Of a stretch of 64,000 nt of DNA, positions 11,571 through 22,600 are shown one piece after another; position 1 is the first letter of the stretch, and the number at the start of each line of letters is the position of its first letter. The DNA comes from Hanleya hanleyi (taxonomy: Eukaryota; Mollusca; Polyplacophora; Lepidopleurida; Hanleyidae). The position numbers and the translations under genes are program-made. Location: assembly GCA_036873755.1 (NCBI GenBank), contig JAVTVY010016198.1, positions 1-64,000 of the forward strand. Direction: 5' to 3'. The notes under the pieces were generated by a model that was not told the DNA's origin, did no database searches, and worked only from the letters and a program-made list of their open reading frames with translations.

Positions 11571-14500
11571 GTAAGTGGTGTTTTGAGAATAGACCGATAC
11601 TATCTTACCCGATTTACAACAACAACAACGGTAAACCACGAATACCCGGGGTTTCTCTATTCCGTCAGACAACTCTCGCTAATCGAGTGCGGAGAACAAT
11701 AGATCAGCTGTAACGTTAGCTGTCACGACCCGTGTAGCTGGGGTCAAGATTCAGATCTGGCCCGCGTGACGTTTTTCCATCTTCATTTTATCCAGCCAAT
11801 TTCTACGTTCCCACTTCGAACCTGCCTTGATTTAGCTGACCCCTTCAGCATTCAAAATCCGAGATGTAAATTTCACCAGCTAACGACAGAAGAACCAATC
11901 AGAACGTACACATCGATTGCGAGTGAAGGTCAGTGAAGTCACGTAGAGTGACATCATCCTCTATTAGCGGCGTCTTTCCTCCTAATAAGGTGCCCACTAT
12001 TTAGGTCAGCCAATCAATAACGCTCTTGTGCGACCCATTTCGAATTTCAAATGTTTTCGAGGTCAGTGACGTCTCGTGTCTATTTACAAGTTATTTGAAC
12101 ATTGAAGGGGTCCAGATATATCAAGGCAGGTTCGAAGTGGGAACGTAGAAATTGGCTGGATAAAATGAAGATGCGTTTTTCTTGATGTCTGTCCCACAAT
12201 AAGATAGGTCGGAAATTATTAGCGTCCGCCATGACAGTTCAATCATGCCAGAGCCAAAGGAACGGGGTGTAAAATAGCACCGTTGAGCCATCTTTACACC
12301 CCCCTTTATCACTGTCTCGCACGCAACCAGACATGACACCACGTTTTCCAGCGTTACAGATTTTTGACGATATATCCGGACCAATTTTTCTCAGAGCAGT
12401 GAAATTCCGCACAGTAATGTATCTCAATGTAATGTGTCCATTTTTATACTGAAATTTCAAGAAAATCTGTTCAGGATCAAAGAAAATCTCCAATACCAGT
12501 CCTGGAAATTGTCGAATTCGGAAACGTCGTCGAATTCGGGAAGAGTTGCCGAATTCAGAAACGGAAAGATTGCTGAATATGGTAACGTTCCTGAATTCGG
12601 AAACATGTCTATTTGATTTTCAAAGCCTGGGTGACATTGGACAAAACACACACTTTCTCACCTGTAGAAAGAACGCCAGGTAGAATTTCCGAATGCCGTG
12701 ATGAAATGCCAGGTGCTGCCACCTGTTGGTACAAAAAAATTATATCCGATCGCTAATTCGACAATGTTCCCAAATTCCGCAATTTTCCGAAGTGATACCT
12801 CAAGTTATTCTCAAAGCACAAAGACTCTAAGGTTGGAATGTCGTAACATTTGGACAATCTCATCGACCCTGGACAGTAGACGAGTATTCACGATTCAGTG
12901 GAATCCGTAGCATGACATAGTGTTCAAAACAACCTTTGATTGGCTGCTCAATAAATTGATTCAGACAAATAGGACTTTCCAAAGTAGCAGAATGATGTAG
13001 GGAGAGAGGCTATTTCATAACAGAATGAAAAATGACATGTTAATTTAATTTAATTATTCCCAAACTATCATAAACTGCATTTCCATTTAGCAAATTTGAA
13101 CAATTAATTGGAACACTTCACTTTGAGTATCTTGAAATTGACAACAGACAGTGATCGATATTTGAATACTAGCTCACAACCTGTGTTAGTTGTTGTGAAC
13201 ACCCATGTGCCTTCATTCATTTATGTTTGTCAGTTGTAAATTCCTCTAGTGAATATTGCATGCCTGAAAGTTCTGATGATGTCTTGACCTCTACAATTTG
13301 CAGTTTGTATTCCTTTCTGTTTCAGACAAGAAACATGAGGTGGAATGTCTGTTGAGGATGTTTAAGGTGCTCACTCATGACGCCAATAAGATGGACCGGA
13401 ATCTGTTCAGAGATGTCCTTCATAATCAGTTCAAGATGACAGATGACATTCTTATGGATCGAGGTATGCTTGCAGTCTTGCTTTTGTTTTAATAAAATAG
13501 CAGGAGTGCTGTAAGTCAATCAATCATTCAGGTTTATTGTACGACTTTGATGTACAAAGTATGACAATAAGCTAAAATTTCACATTTGCATATATTAACA
13601 GTAGTTACTACAAGGTGTTCATCTGGGCAAAGATAAGCTTAATACATGTAGATGTATTCGCCATGGGACACACGCTGTTCGTACTTTAGATAAATTGTCT
13701 GGGCAATTTTACACTCCTAAAATTGTAGAGCGAATTTTCATGAGAGTGATATCACACTCCTCCAGGTAATAAAATGGGTAGAATTGACAATTGCTGTTTT
13801 CTTCACACTACTGAACTATATTTTAGGAATCTGATGGTGATCACACTCCTAAAAAATGAAAGACTGCTTGGTTGTTCCACCATCAAGTTCTTTAAATATA
13901 GCTTTGAGGTTATGATGAAATTGTTGACCTGGGACTGTTTGTAACTTTACAACTAGACCTATATCTACTGAACAGGGGTGTAATGTAATATTATCTCACA
14001 AACGTGTAGCAGTTTACTATAACCAGCCATATCGTAACCTATGATACAGCGCCAAAAATTAAGAAAATTCTGCCACAGAAAGAATCTCCACCAAATTACA
14101 CCCTACACTGAACATCAGGTTTAAATTTTCCTCGCAGAGTACTTGGCTATGTCATTTACCGCGGCATATGCTGAATGTCATTAGTGGCATTAGAGGGCTG
14201 ATGAACGTGACCTAAGCAGGTCATGCAGTCCACATGTTAATGCAAACAATTTGGTAACCCATAGCAGGTGTCCTTGAACTGATCTTCATGTGAACTGGGG
14301 TAACCATTCACCATTACAGCACACCTCTGTTGAAGAGACCATGGTGCAAGAGCACTAATTCAATCATGTCCAGTCCCACTTAATGTTAAAACTTGCAAAA
14401 AAACACACCCAGTTTTGCTACATGTAATAGTTTCTTCTTGAGCAACTTAATTTCAACAGAGTTTGCACAGTAAGGGAAAAATATGTACTGATTAGTTGGA

Positions 14501-17500
14501 GATTGAAAATTAAAACTGCTTTTCTTTATGATCTGAATTTCAGTGTTCAAAGCCTTTGATAAAGACAATGACAGTTACATTAATCATACTGAGTGGGTGT
14601 CTGGACTTTCCTGCATTATGAGAGGAACAATGGAGGAGAAAATGAAATGTGAGTGATCTCCCCTGATTGTGATTTTTGTTCCACAGTTGTCTCCTATAGA
14701 TTGTGATCATTGCATTCCTTCTCATCTTCAAATTTCAAAACTGTGTACATATGCTTTTTAATCAGAGATTTGAGTTTGCAAACCTTGATACAGTGTATAC
14801 AATAATCTAGTTATAATCTGAAAAGTTTTTAGCCACACAACTTAATTTTAATTCTTGATTATTGAAAGTGGCTCTGCATGCATACCAATCAAGGCAATAT
14901 ATTTTTTTCTCCTCCATTACAGATTGTTTTGATGTCTACGACCTCAATGGTGATGGGTATATATCTAGAGAAGAAATGTTCCACATGCTGAAAAACTCAT
15001 TAATCAAGGTATGTCAATGTGATGCTTAAATTCATACCCTGACTTGTCATATACATATTGTTCTCCTCAAAATTTTAAGGAGTACATGTTTAATATTAGT
15101 TACAATCAGTCATGGACCCAATACACAGTTTTGCCGACTCCATAGATTTCCATATTGAGTCAGAGAAAAACTGTGGAATTAATTTATCCTGCAGACAAAC
15201 CTTTGATGATCCCCATTTTCTTGACGGGCAGAACGATGGATTCAATAAAGCCAAGTCGATTGTTTTGTTATAATTTTGTGTGTTGAATACAGCTGACTAT
15301 GAAGAAATTTGATTTATTCACAAGTTAAGTGGTATCTGACCTACAACTTTGAATGGTGAAACTGTAAAATTCATGCCTTGATTGAATGGTGAAACTGTAA
15401 ATTCATGCCTTTATTACAAAAATCCCTGGAATATCGTTTGACGAATCTGATGTCCTGGAGTGACTTTCTTAGATTGTCACTTGTATGTGGACAGCAGGAA
15501 GATACACCACTACTCTTGTTGTCCAATGAAAACCAAAGGATTTTCTTGGATAACTACATGTAGAGTTATATTTTACCATATTCTGCTGTCTTCTGGGCTT
15601 ATTTTTTTCAGGCAAAACTCACAAACTGCTGTATGTTGACAGGGCAACATAGCATTATTGATACTTTTTGTCAAGTGTAGGTTGTGAATAATCTTGATTT
15701 TGTGGACAAAGTTTTGAATATGTGTATGGATTATTTTCAGCAACCATCAGAAGAAGATCCAGATGAGGGTGTGAAGGATTTGGTTGAGCTCACCCTAAAA
15801 AAGATGGTAGGTACAGCACGTCGATAATGACATTCTGTATAGACCACCCGTGCTACCAGGCCCTTTCCTCCCCATTTCCTTTTACCATCAGGAGCCCTGG
15901 TAAATGGCTTTGCCGAATGTATGAATCCATTTATGATGTTGTGTACTCTTGCCAGTCAATCAAGTGGTTCGCTTTGCTCTGTTCAAAGCATGAGTCATAG
16001 GGGTCAGGTGCTGATGTCAGGCTGCCAGAGTGTGTCACTCGGCATCTCAGCCGATCAGAAGTGCATGCGTCACATGACCACTCCATATTTGCCAGTTTAA
16101 CCCTTCGCTACTTGTCTCATTTGTCAGCGTTGTATGCTTGGATTAATGCATGCTGGAGGATTTTGTTATGGAGAGTCTTTTTTTTTGAAGGAATATATTT
16201 GCATGTAGGTTGATTGAAACTCTGCTAAATATATATATTTTTAGAAAGCACAAACTTTATTTAATCTGTCCTTCAAAATATCGGCTCGTGTGTGTCTAAA
16301 ATAAAGCCAGACCAGGTGAGGAAAGAAACATTTGACCGGTATAAGTACCAAAGGGTTAAATGAAAGTCAGTTCATCTCATGAATGCGTAATGTTTTGGGT
16401 TCATGCCACCTGCCATTAGCATATGCACTTGACTGGTTGACCATTGGCGGTGTAAGGTAGACCATGATGTTCGCAATCATGGTATAGACTATCAGTACAC
16501 GGATTTAATAATAATATCTTTATTGCAGACTAATTCCATATACTTTCTCAAATTAGCATTATGTCAAAAGTTCTCTGCATGCCGTCTTTGAAATGAGTTC
16601 TTGTATTCTATAGCTATTGATTGTGGAGATTGATACTTGAGCTCATTCTCTATAATTACACAGGATAAAGACCATGACACCAGATTGTCCCCTCAAGATT
16701 TCCAGAAAGCTGTGGAGGAGGAGCCACTATTGCTGGAGGCATTCGGAGCCTGTCTGCCAGGCTATGAGGTGAGCATTGTAACATACATATCCAAGCGTGG
16801 AGGGGAGTGATCACTCTCCAATACATGCCCAACTGTGCCTCCAGGAGAGTTATTGGTCAATCAGAATGTTAAGTAGGAAGATATTAGGCCATATAAAATA
16901 AGTTTCTCAGATACTTTTTCTGGGGAAAAATGGAGCAGGATTTTTTTTTTTTTGGTTAAAAGTGCGGGATGATATGATCTTCATATTATTTTCTTCGCAA
17001 ATTGAACCAGATAATTACATATATTTGACATTGTTTTTCTACTCCCATCAATTTTTGGTGTGTTATGGTATGGAGTCTGCCTGTCAGTCCATCAAGTTTT
17101 CTTGTGAACACAACACATCAAAGGTTTTTCTGGATTCCTTCCAAATTTACCGCACATTATCATCACCATGTGAAGATGTTCATGTTACCTTTTCAACCTG
17201 ATCCGAAGTTTTCTCCTGAGTTATGAACCTTGATCATCTCAAATTGACTTCAATCAGCTACCTTTTCTTTTGAACGCAACTTGTCATGCAGTTTATGCTG
17301 GATGCTTTCGAAACTTGCCACAAATTGTTATCACCATTTGAAAATGACCTTTTCAACATCATCTGACATTGTTTTTCCTGAGTTATGCCCCTTTACCATT
17401 GAAAAGAACCACTTCCATCTGCTACCATCACCATGTGGAGATGTGCACATGACCGTTTCAACCCGATCCGACATTGTTTTTCCTGAGTTATGCCCCTTGT

Positions 17501-18145
17501 CGTTGATTGTTGAAAAAAACACTTTCATCTTGTATTCTTTCTATATCACCGTAAACTGGTATATCATCATTTCTTGAAAACATCACCATAAAGATGGAGC
17601 CTGATATCTGAAACCATTTATCACCATAATGTGCTGTATAATGTTCTGAAACATTTGTTTGAATAGAATGATCCCACAACTATCACATCATTGATCAGCT
17701 GATCTGATGACTATCTGATTGGCTTCTCTTTTATTGCACATATTTATCTCCAATTCTCTTAATTCTGGGTTTAGCCAAGTTGTTGTCTACTGTGAATGTA
17801 TATGGACATATCTTGGGTTCAATTGAACTTCTGAGATTTGGTTTTATGTATGTCAAAATTACTGCGCAGTTAAAAAAGATCTTTTTTTATACAATGTTGT
17901 TCAATTTGAATGAAAACATATCTGCACTATAATGTGAACGGATCAGACCCTTTTCATCGAGGTTTTTGCTGCTACATATTTCTAGATCTGGAGTACAACA
18001 TCATAATTCTATGATCTCTTTGATGTTCTTTCAGGTGATGACCTCATTCAATGCTCTAGTCTCTGAAGACTCTGATATTGGTGTACATTTATTTCAACAG
18101 CAGCAGCAGCAAAACCAGCCACAATCTAAACAAGTGTCTGTTTGA
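11510..18145 (+). CDS. CLXN: Calaxin / EF-hand calcium-binding domain protein 1 (7 coding exons)
   Basis: Calaxin is a neuronal-calcium-sensor-like protein that binds outer-arm dynein in cilia and flagella and tunes beating in response to calcium. Exons: 11510-11570, 13326-13463, 14544-14648, 14923-15008, 15741-15806, 16664-16768, 18035-18145. All have GT-AG borders and matching phases, summing to 672 nt = 223 aa plus stop. EF-hand loops are at residues 72-83 ([12 protein letters not shown]), 108-119 ([12 protein letters not shown]) and 153-164 ([12 protein letters not shown]); positions 1, 3, 5 and 12 keep plausible calcium ligands. The linker [10 protein letters not shown] before the third EF-hand and [11 protein letters not shown] after the second are hallmarks of the family. 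Human calaxin is about 211 aa. The C-terminus here differs: a short glutamine run (residues 208-213) and a polar tail. Intron 1 contains two MITEs. Confidence 0.95.
11778..12173. mobile_element. MITE with 53-bp TIR and 8-bp target duplication, CLXN intron 1
   Basis: A 396-bp element. Its first 53 bp (starting CATCTTCATTTTATCC) return as an exact inverted copy ending at 12173, and weaker inversion continues for ~20 bp more. The flanks are cgtttttc (11770-11777) and cgtttttc (12174-12181), an 8-bp target duplication. That length is typical of hAT and some other superfamilies, but the tips are not the usual hAT CAGNG. It has no ORF. Confidence 0.85.
12497..12794. mobile_element. GAATTC-rich MITE, second copy (ATAC target duplication), CLXN intron 1
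   Basis: A 298-bp relative of the element at 10446-10843, sharing the internal block ctcacctgtagaaa / aacgccaggtagaattt and the tccgatcgctaa segment. It lacks ~100 bp on the right side. The flanks are atac (12493-12496) and atac (12795-12798), so both copies carry a 4-bp duplication of different sequence. Confidence 0.85.
13326..13463 (+). CDS. CLXN: CLXN coding exon 2
   Basis: Acceptor tttctgtttcag, donor gtatgc. Encodes [16 protein letters not shown]... to MTDDILMDR, the helical region before EF-hand 1. Confidence 0.95.
14544..14648 (+). CDS. CLXN: CLXN coding exon 3 (EF-hand 1)
   Basis: Acceptor atctgaatttcag, donor gtgagt. Encodes [18 protein letters not shown] and [10 protein letters not shown]. 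Confidence 0.95.
14923..15008 (+). CDS. CLXN: CLXN coding exon 4 (EF-hand 2)
   Basis: Acceptor cctccattacag, donor gtatgt. Encodes [20 protein letters not shown], then the helix ending SLIK. Confidence 0.95.
15741..15806 (+). CDS. CLXN: CLXN coding exon 5
   Basis: Acceptor ttattttcag, donor gtaggt. Encodes [20 protein letters not shown] plus KM, the conserved linker and incoming helix of EF-hand 3. Confidence 0.95.
16664..16768 (+). CDS. CLXN: CLXN coding exon 6 (EF-hand 3)
   Basis: Acceptor ataattacacag, donor gtgagc. Encodes [20 protein letters not shown] and the family motif [14 protein letters not shown]. Confidence 0.95.
17140..17540. repeat. Three degenerate repeats in CLXN intron 6
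   Basis: About 110-bp units share atcaccatgtg(a/g)agatg, ttttcaac(c/a)tgatccgac and cctgagttatgccccttt. They belong to the 'gagttatgcccctt' style of dispersed repeats in this genome. Confidence 0.6.
18035..18145 (+). CDS. CLXN: CLXN coding exon 7 with stop
   Basis: Acceptor ttctttcag; 36 codons then TGA at 18143-18145. Contains six consecutive glutamines followed by [11 protein letters not shown] canonical aataaa at 18607-18612 may be the polyadenylation signal. Confidence 0.85.
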   Translation: MMTSFNALVSEDSDIGVHLFQQQQQQNQPQSKQVSV

Positions 18146-19613
18146 AAATATAGACTCCTGTTCAGTATTCCGTCCTCCTTCACCATACACCTCCCTGATT
18201 GGCCGAGCTGTATCACATTGGGATAAACTGATTGGTTCAGTAAAATTTGACCTTCACCTTGAATAACTGTGATCGATTATTGCTATATTTCACATTTCAC
18301 TGTGAAAACTAATTGAATTTGACATCTGATCTTGTACAACTGTTACTGGTTAAGCTATATTTGACCTTTCACCTTGGAAAACTGTGATTACTCTGTATTC
18401 GACCTCTTACTTTATACTGATTGGTTGAGATATTTTTACCTCTCATCGTGGATAGCTGAATCCGCTGTGCTCAAGTTCCATTGGTTGTCATATATTTGAC
18501 CGTTATTCACAAAGTGTTGTGATCTATGAGAGCTCCGCAGAGAACAAGACTGGATCCTTTCATAAACTCCTATTACAATGTGGAGCTATTCAATGAGGTA
18601 AGGCTGAATAAACTTAATCTCTAATTTCACAGGCACTTTTGGGAAAAACAAAAATGACAAGGGAGGGAGTCTTTTTTTTTTTGGATATCCATCTTTTCTG
18701 GAAAACTGATGCAGTAGTTTACAATTTGCATGAAACATTATTTGACAAAACTTTGAGAGAGAATTGTGTAAAATGAATTGTAAAAATTGTCAAAAAACAT
18801 TTGTAAAAATTTAAAAAAAACATTTGTAAAAAAATCCTTGTTTATATATGTATATATATATATATATATATTTATGTTGGCGCGGCACTAAAGAAAAATG
18901 ACAGGGCTGTGCCTGTGAAGCTAGACATATATTTTATTCAACCTACATGTAACTTGATTGCTCCATATTTTAGCCCACATGCAGTACATCCTGGAAACTT
19001 GCACGTTACAATATTGAATTTTATGCCCCATGATGCATTGGATTTTCCAAAGGAGCCCATTGAAATATTCTGAAGGATAAACCAACAAACTCTTATGTCC
19101 CTATCATTTATAGCTTCAGGACAACAATTGTAAATTCATGGACATGATGAAGGACCAAACAATGGGCAAGGCTTTGGTGTAAGACCTCCCATTGAAAAGG
19201 TAATATCCCGGACAAAAGACTGACAATACAACTTGCAGCAGATCCTTTGTCAATTATATTTCGTGAGTCTCACACCAAATCGTTGCCTAAATAATGCCAG
19301 AAGACGTGATATCCATATATCCATACATTCTTCGTTCATTTCTGGCATTAAAATTTGTGACACTTTTTGCATATATAATGTACATGTATATAATTTATGT
19401 TTTCTCACATAATAATTGTGTAATCCGTATATGTTTTTTACTCAGTCATATTTATTTACAACATGTACAGATTTTTGGTTAAAAATGTTCCAGTTCTGCT
19501 GCCACGATACATAATAAAAGTTAACACCACATATTCTTCTCTTCTTTCACTTTGCTTAATTGCATACTGTCAACACCAACTGTTAGTCCTGTATTATTGA
19601 GTTAAATTCATTT
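18146..19613. other. Intergenic region between convergent CLXN and C2orf76
   Basis: Holds the CLXN 3' region (aataaa at 18607-18612), a (TA)n microsatellite at about 18845-18870, and tttatt at 19451-19456, which reads aataaa for the minus-strand gene. The only ORF is a short one without similarity. Confidence 0.6.
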
Positions 19614-19690
19614 TCACCACTTCGTTTCTGGGTTATGTTGGTATTGATGATAATCTGCTAGTTTGAAGTATGATAGTTCTGTCTCATTCA
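19614..19690 (-). CDS. C2orf76: C2orf76 coding exon 5 with stop
   Basis: Acceptor tttcttatttcag; encodes NETELSYFKLADYHQYQHNP and ETKW, then TGA at 19616-19614. This matches the family C-terminus (ETEIAFF...YKxNP...W). Confidence 0.9.
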
Positions 19691-22600
19691 CTGAAATAAG
19701 AAAATAAAACAGATTAATGGGAATGAAATAACTGAAGGTCCAGTTTGTTCATAAAGGAATAGGAACCAAACATCATGATATAACTGAAAGTGTTGAAAGC
19801 GACGATAAATCACACTCGCTCGCTCACCCTTTAACCTAGTCTGTTATTGGAATAGCAGGATGAATTGATCCATATTTATCATATTTACACAAGTTATCAA
19901 TAGTTAAACAAAAACAAAAAACATCTGCCCCATGTTAAAGAAATAGGAAAAGTTGGGTGAATGAATTTTAATACATCACTGTGCTATCGGTGCAGCTCGA
20001 TTGTTTAAAGATCAACTTGAATTTTGTGCAAGTTGGGGATTTGTGAACCTGTTGGACTGCCCCAAATTAGCAGATCTGTTCTTCTACAAATGTAGCCAAA
20101 ACAGTAGTCCTGTCATTTTCATTGATCTACTGAATGGGAACAAGTCTTGATCCTTTTCTTTCCTCTCCGGATATTCTATTCTATATATCAAAGAAATTCA
20201 TAGAGCTGTGATCTCTCAAAAATCGTAATCCAAAGAGAAACCAATAGGACAGTCCTGAGACGGAACTCTCTAACCAGAAAAGGTGCAATACAACGTCATT
20301 ACCCATGTGACGTTACGCTGAGGTTAGGCAACGAACCATTTCTTAACGTTGGCAATGCTGTATTACGTACTTTATTCACGGAGTTTACAGGCGATGACTT
20401 ATGTTTGCAAGTGCATATTAAACTGTTAGATAATAACATCTTCAAAGTTGCTTGGAATTTCAGTATTTTCAAAGCCACAATGATACCATATTTTCTAATT
20501 TTTGTGGTATAGCCAATGTTAAATCATTGTCTGGTGCCTAACCTTGCCCTGACATCTCTATCTCCGAACTGTTTTTTGTCCCACGCCGCATCGCTTCTTT
20601 GGTTCTTGCTTCTTTGTGTACGTCCGTGCATGTCTGTTCGAAGCGATAACTTCCTAACGCTTTGTTGGATTCTTCCGAAATTCGGAATACGCATTCCTTG
20701 AGACAAGACGCCAGTCCGTATTGCATTTCAGCAACATCTGCCTGAAGGTGGTGCCATTGGTTCTTGCTTCTTTGTGTCCGTGGATGTCCGTGTACATCCG
20801 TGCATGTCTGTTCGAAGCGATAACTTCCTAACGCTTTTTTGGATTCTTCCGAAATTCGGAATACACATTCCTTGCGACAAGACGCCAGTCTGTAATGCAT
20901 TTCAGCAACATCTGCAGGAATGTGGCGCCACTGGTTCTTGCTTCTTTGTGTCCGTGGACGTCCGTGCATGTCTGTTGGAAGCGATAACTTCCCAACGCTT
21001 TGTTGGATTCTTCTGAAATTCGGAATACGCATTCTTTGCGACAAGACACTAGTCTGTATTGCATTTTAGCAACATCTGCTTGAAGGTGGCGCCACTGGTT
21101 CTTGCTTCTTTGTGTCCGTGGACGTCCGTGCATGTCTGTTGGAAGCGATAACTTCCCAATGCTTTGTTGGATTCTTTCGAAATTCGGAATACGCATTCCT
21201 TGCGACGAGACGCCAGTCCTTATTGCATTTCAGCAACATCTGCCTGAAGGTGGCGCCACTGGTTCTTGCTTCTTTGTGTCCGTGGATGTCCGTGTACGTC
21301 CGTGCATGTCTGTTCGAAGCGATAACTTCCTAATTATATGCTTTGTTGGATTCTTCCGAAATTTGGCATACGCATTCCTTGCGACAAGACGCCAGTCCGA
21401 ATTGCATTTCAGCAACATCTGCCTGAAGGTGGCGCCACTGGGTCAAAATGGATCTTGGTTCATTGTGTCCGGGGATGTCAGTTTGAATTCTTTACAAGCG
21501 ATAACTTTCAAATGCTTTGTCGCATTCTCAAAAAATTCGGCATGCACATTCCTTGCGACAAGACATTGGCTCAACCGCTGCTATTGCATTTCAGCAACAT
21601 CTGCCTGAAGGTGTCGCCACTGAATCTCGCTTCTTCATGTCCATTCCTGTTCGTGGATGTCTTTGCAAGCGATGTTCTTTGCAAGCGATAACTGCCAAAT
21701 GCTTTGTTCGATTCTTCAGAAATTCAGCATACGCATTCCTTGCGACAAGACGCCAGTCGCCGGTTTCAGCAACATCTGCCTGAAGGTGGCGCCACTGAGT
21801 TTCTCTTCTTCTTGTCCGTTCCAGTTAAAATTATGCTATGAAATCAATCTATTACACATCATATGATTTACCCTAAAGCTTTTGCATGAACCATTTTTTA
21901 TTTCAGAAGTATAATATGAAATAACTGGCAGGGAATCCCCGCAGTACTGAACCCCTGGTTTTTGAATTTCGTGTCATCTTAAACGAAGGACATTTCCTTC
22001 AATTTTGCTATCGAATAATTGCATTTCACATAATATTTGCCCTAAAGCTTCTGCACGAACAATTTGTATCCACACATGTAACTTACTATATTAATTACAA
22101 ATGAGTTCCTAAAGTTCGGGTGCACACTCTGCATATGATCAATTGAACTGAATTCATCCTTGCTGGTCTTCAGACTGACAGATGATGGCATGCAGTGGTC
22201 AGTGCGGTTGTTCATGTACAGAGAGCTTTCTATGACTTTCATGTCGGAACACCACCACTGGCACTACCCTCAAGGAGAGCATGTCCCCACCCCCAGGGTG
22301 CCGAGCCGCACCCTCTATCTCCCAAACTAGCCCTCACCCGACCTTCATATATTTTGTCTGAACATATATATCTCCAATACATCTCGCAGAAAGTTGAAAT
22401 TTGTGTGTAGTCTGCAATATTGGTATAATTCTGCCACCCGTCAATGAATTGCAACCCCAAAAGGCTTCAATTTATCAGGCACAGACCCATGTTTTACCCC
22501 TCCGCCAATTTTGGCCATGGGGTATTATCATCTTGTAGTTGTACGTCCGTCTGTCCGTTCGTGAGCGAGATAGCCGGAAAACTGTTCAGCTGATGAATTC

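Noticed and set aside
20538..21608. Two 168-codon ORFs on opposite strands
   Set aside because: Both follow the 165-180 bp tandem unit and encode the same repeated peptide in several frames; neither resembles a protein family.
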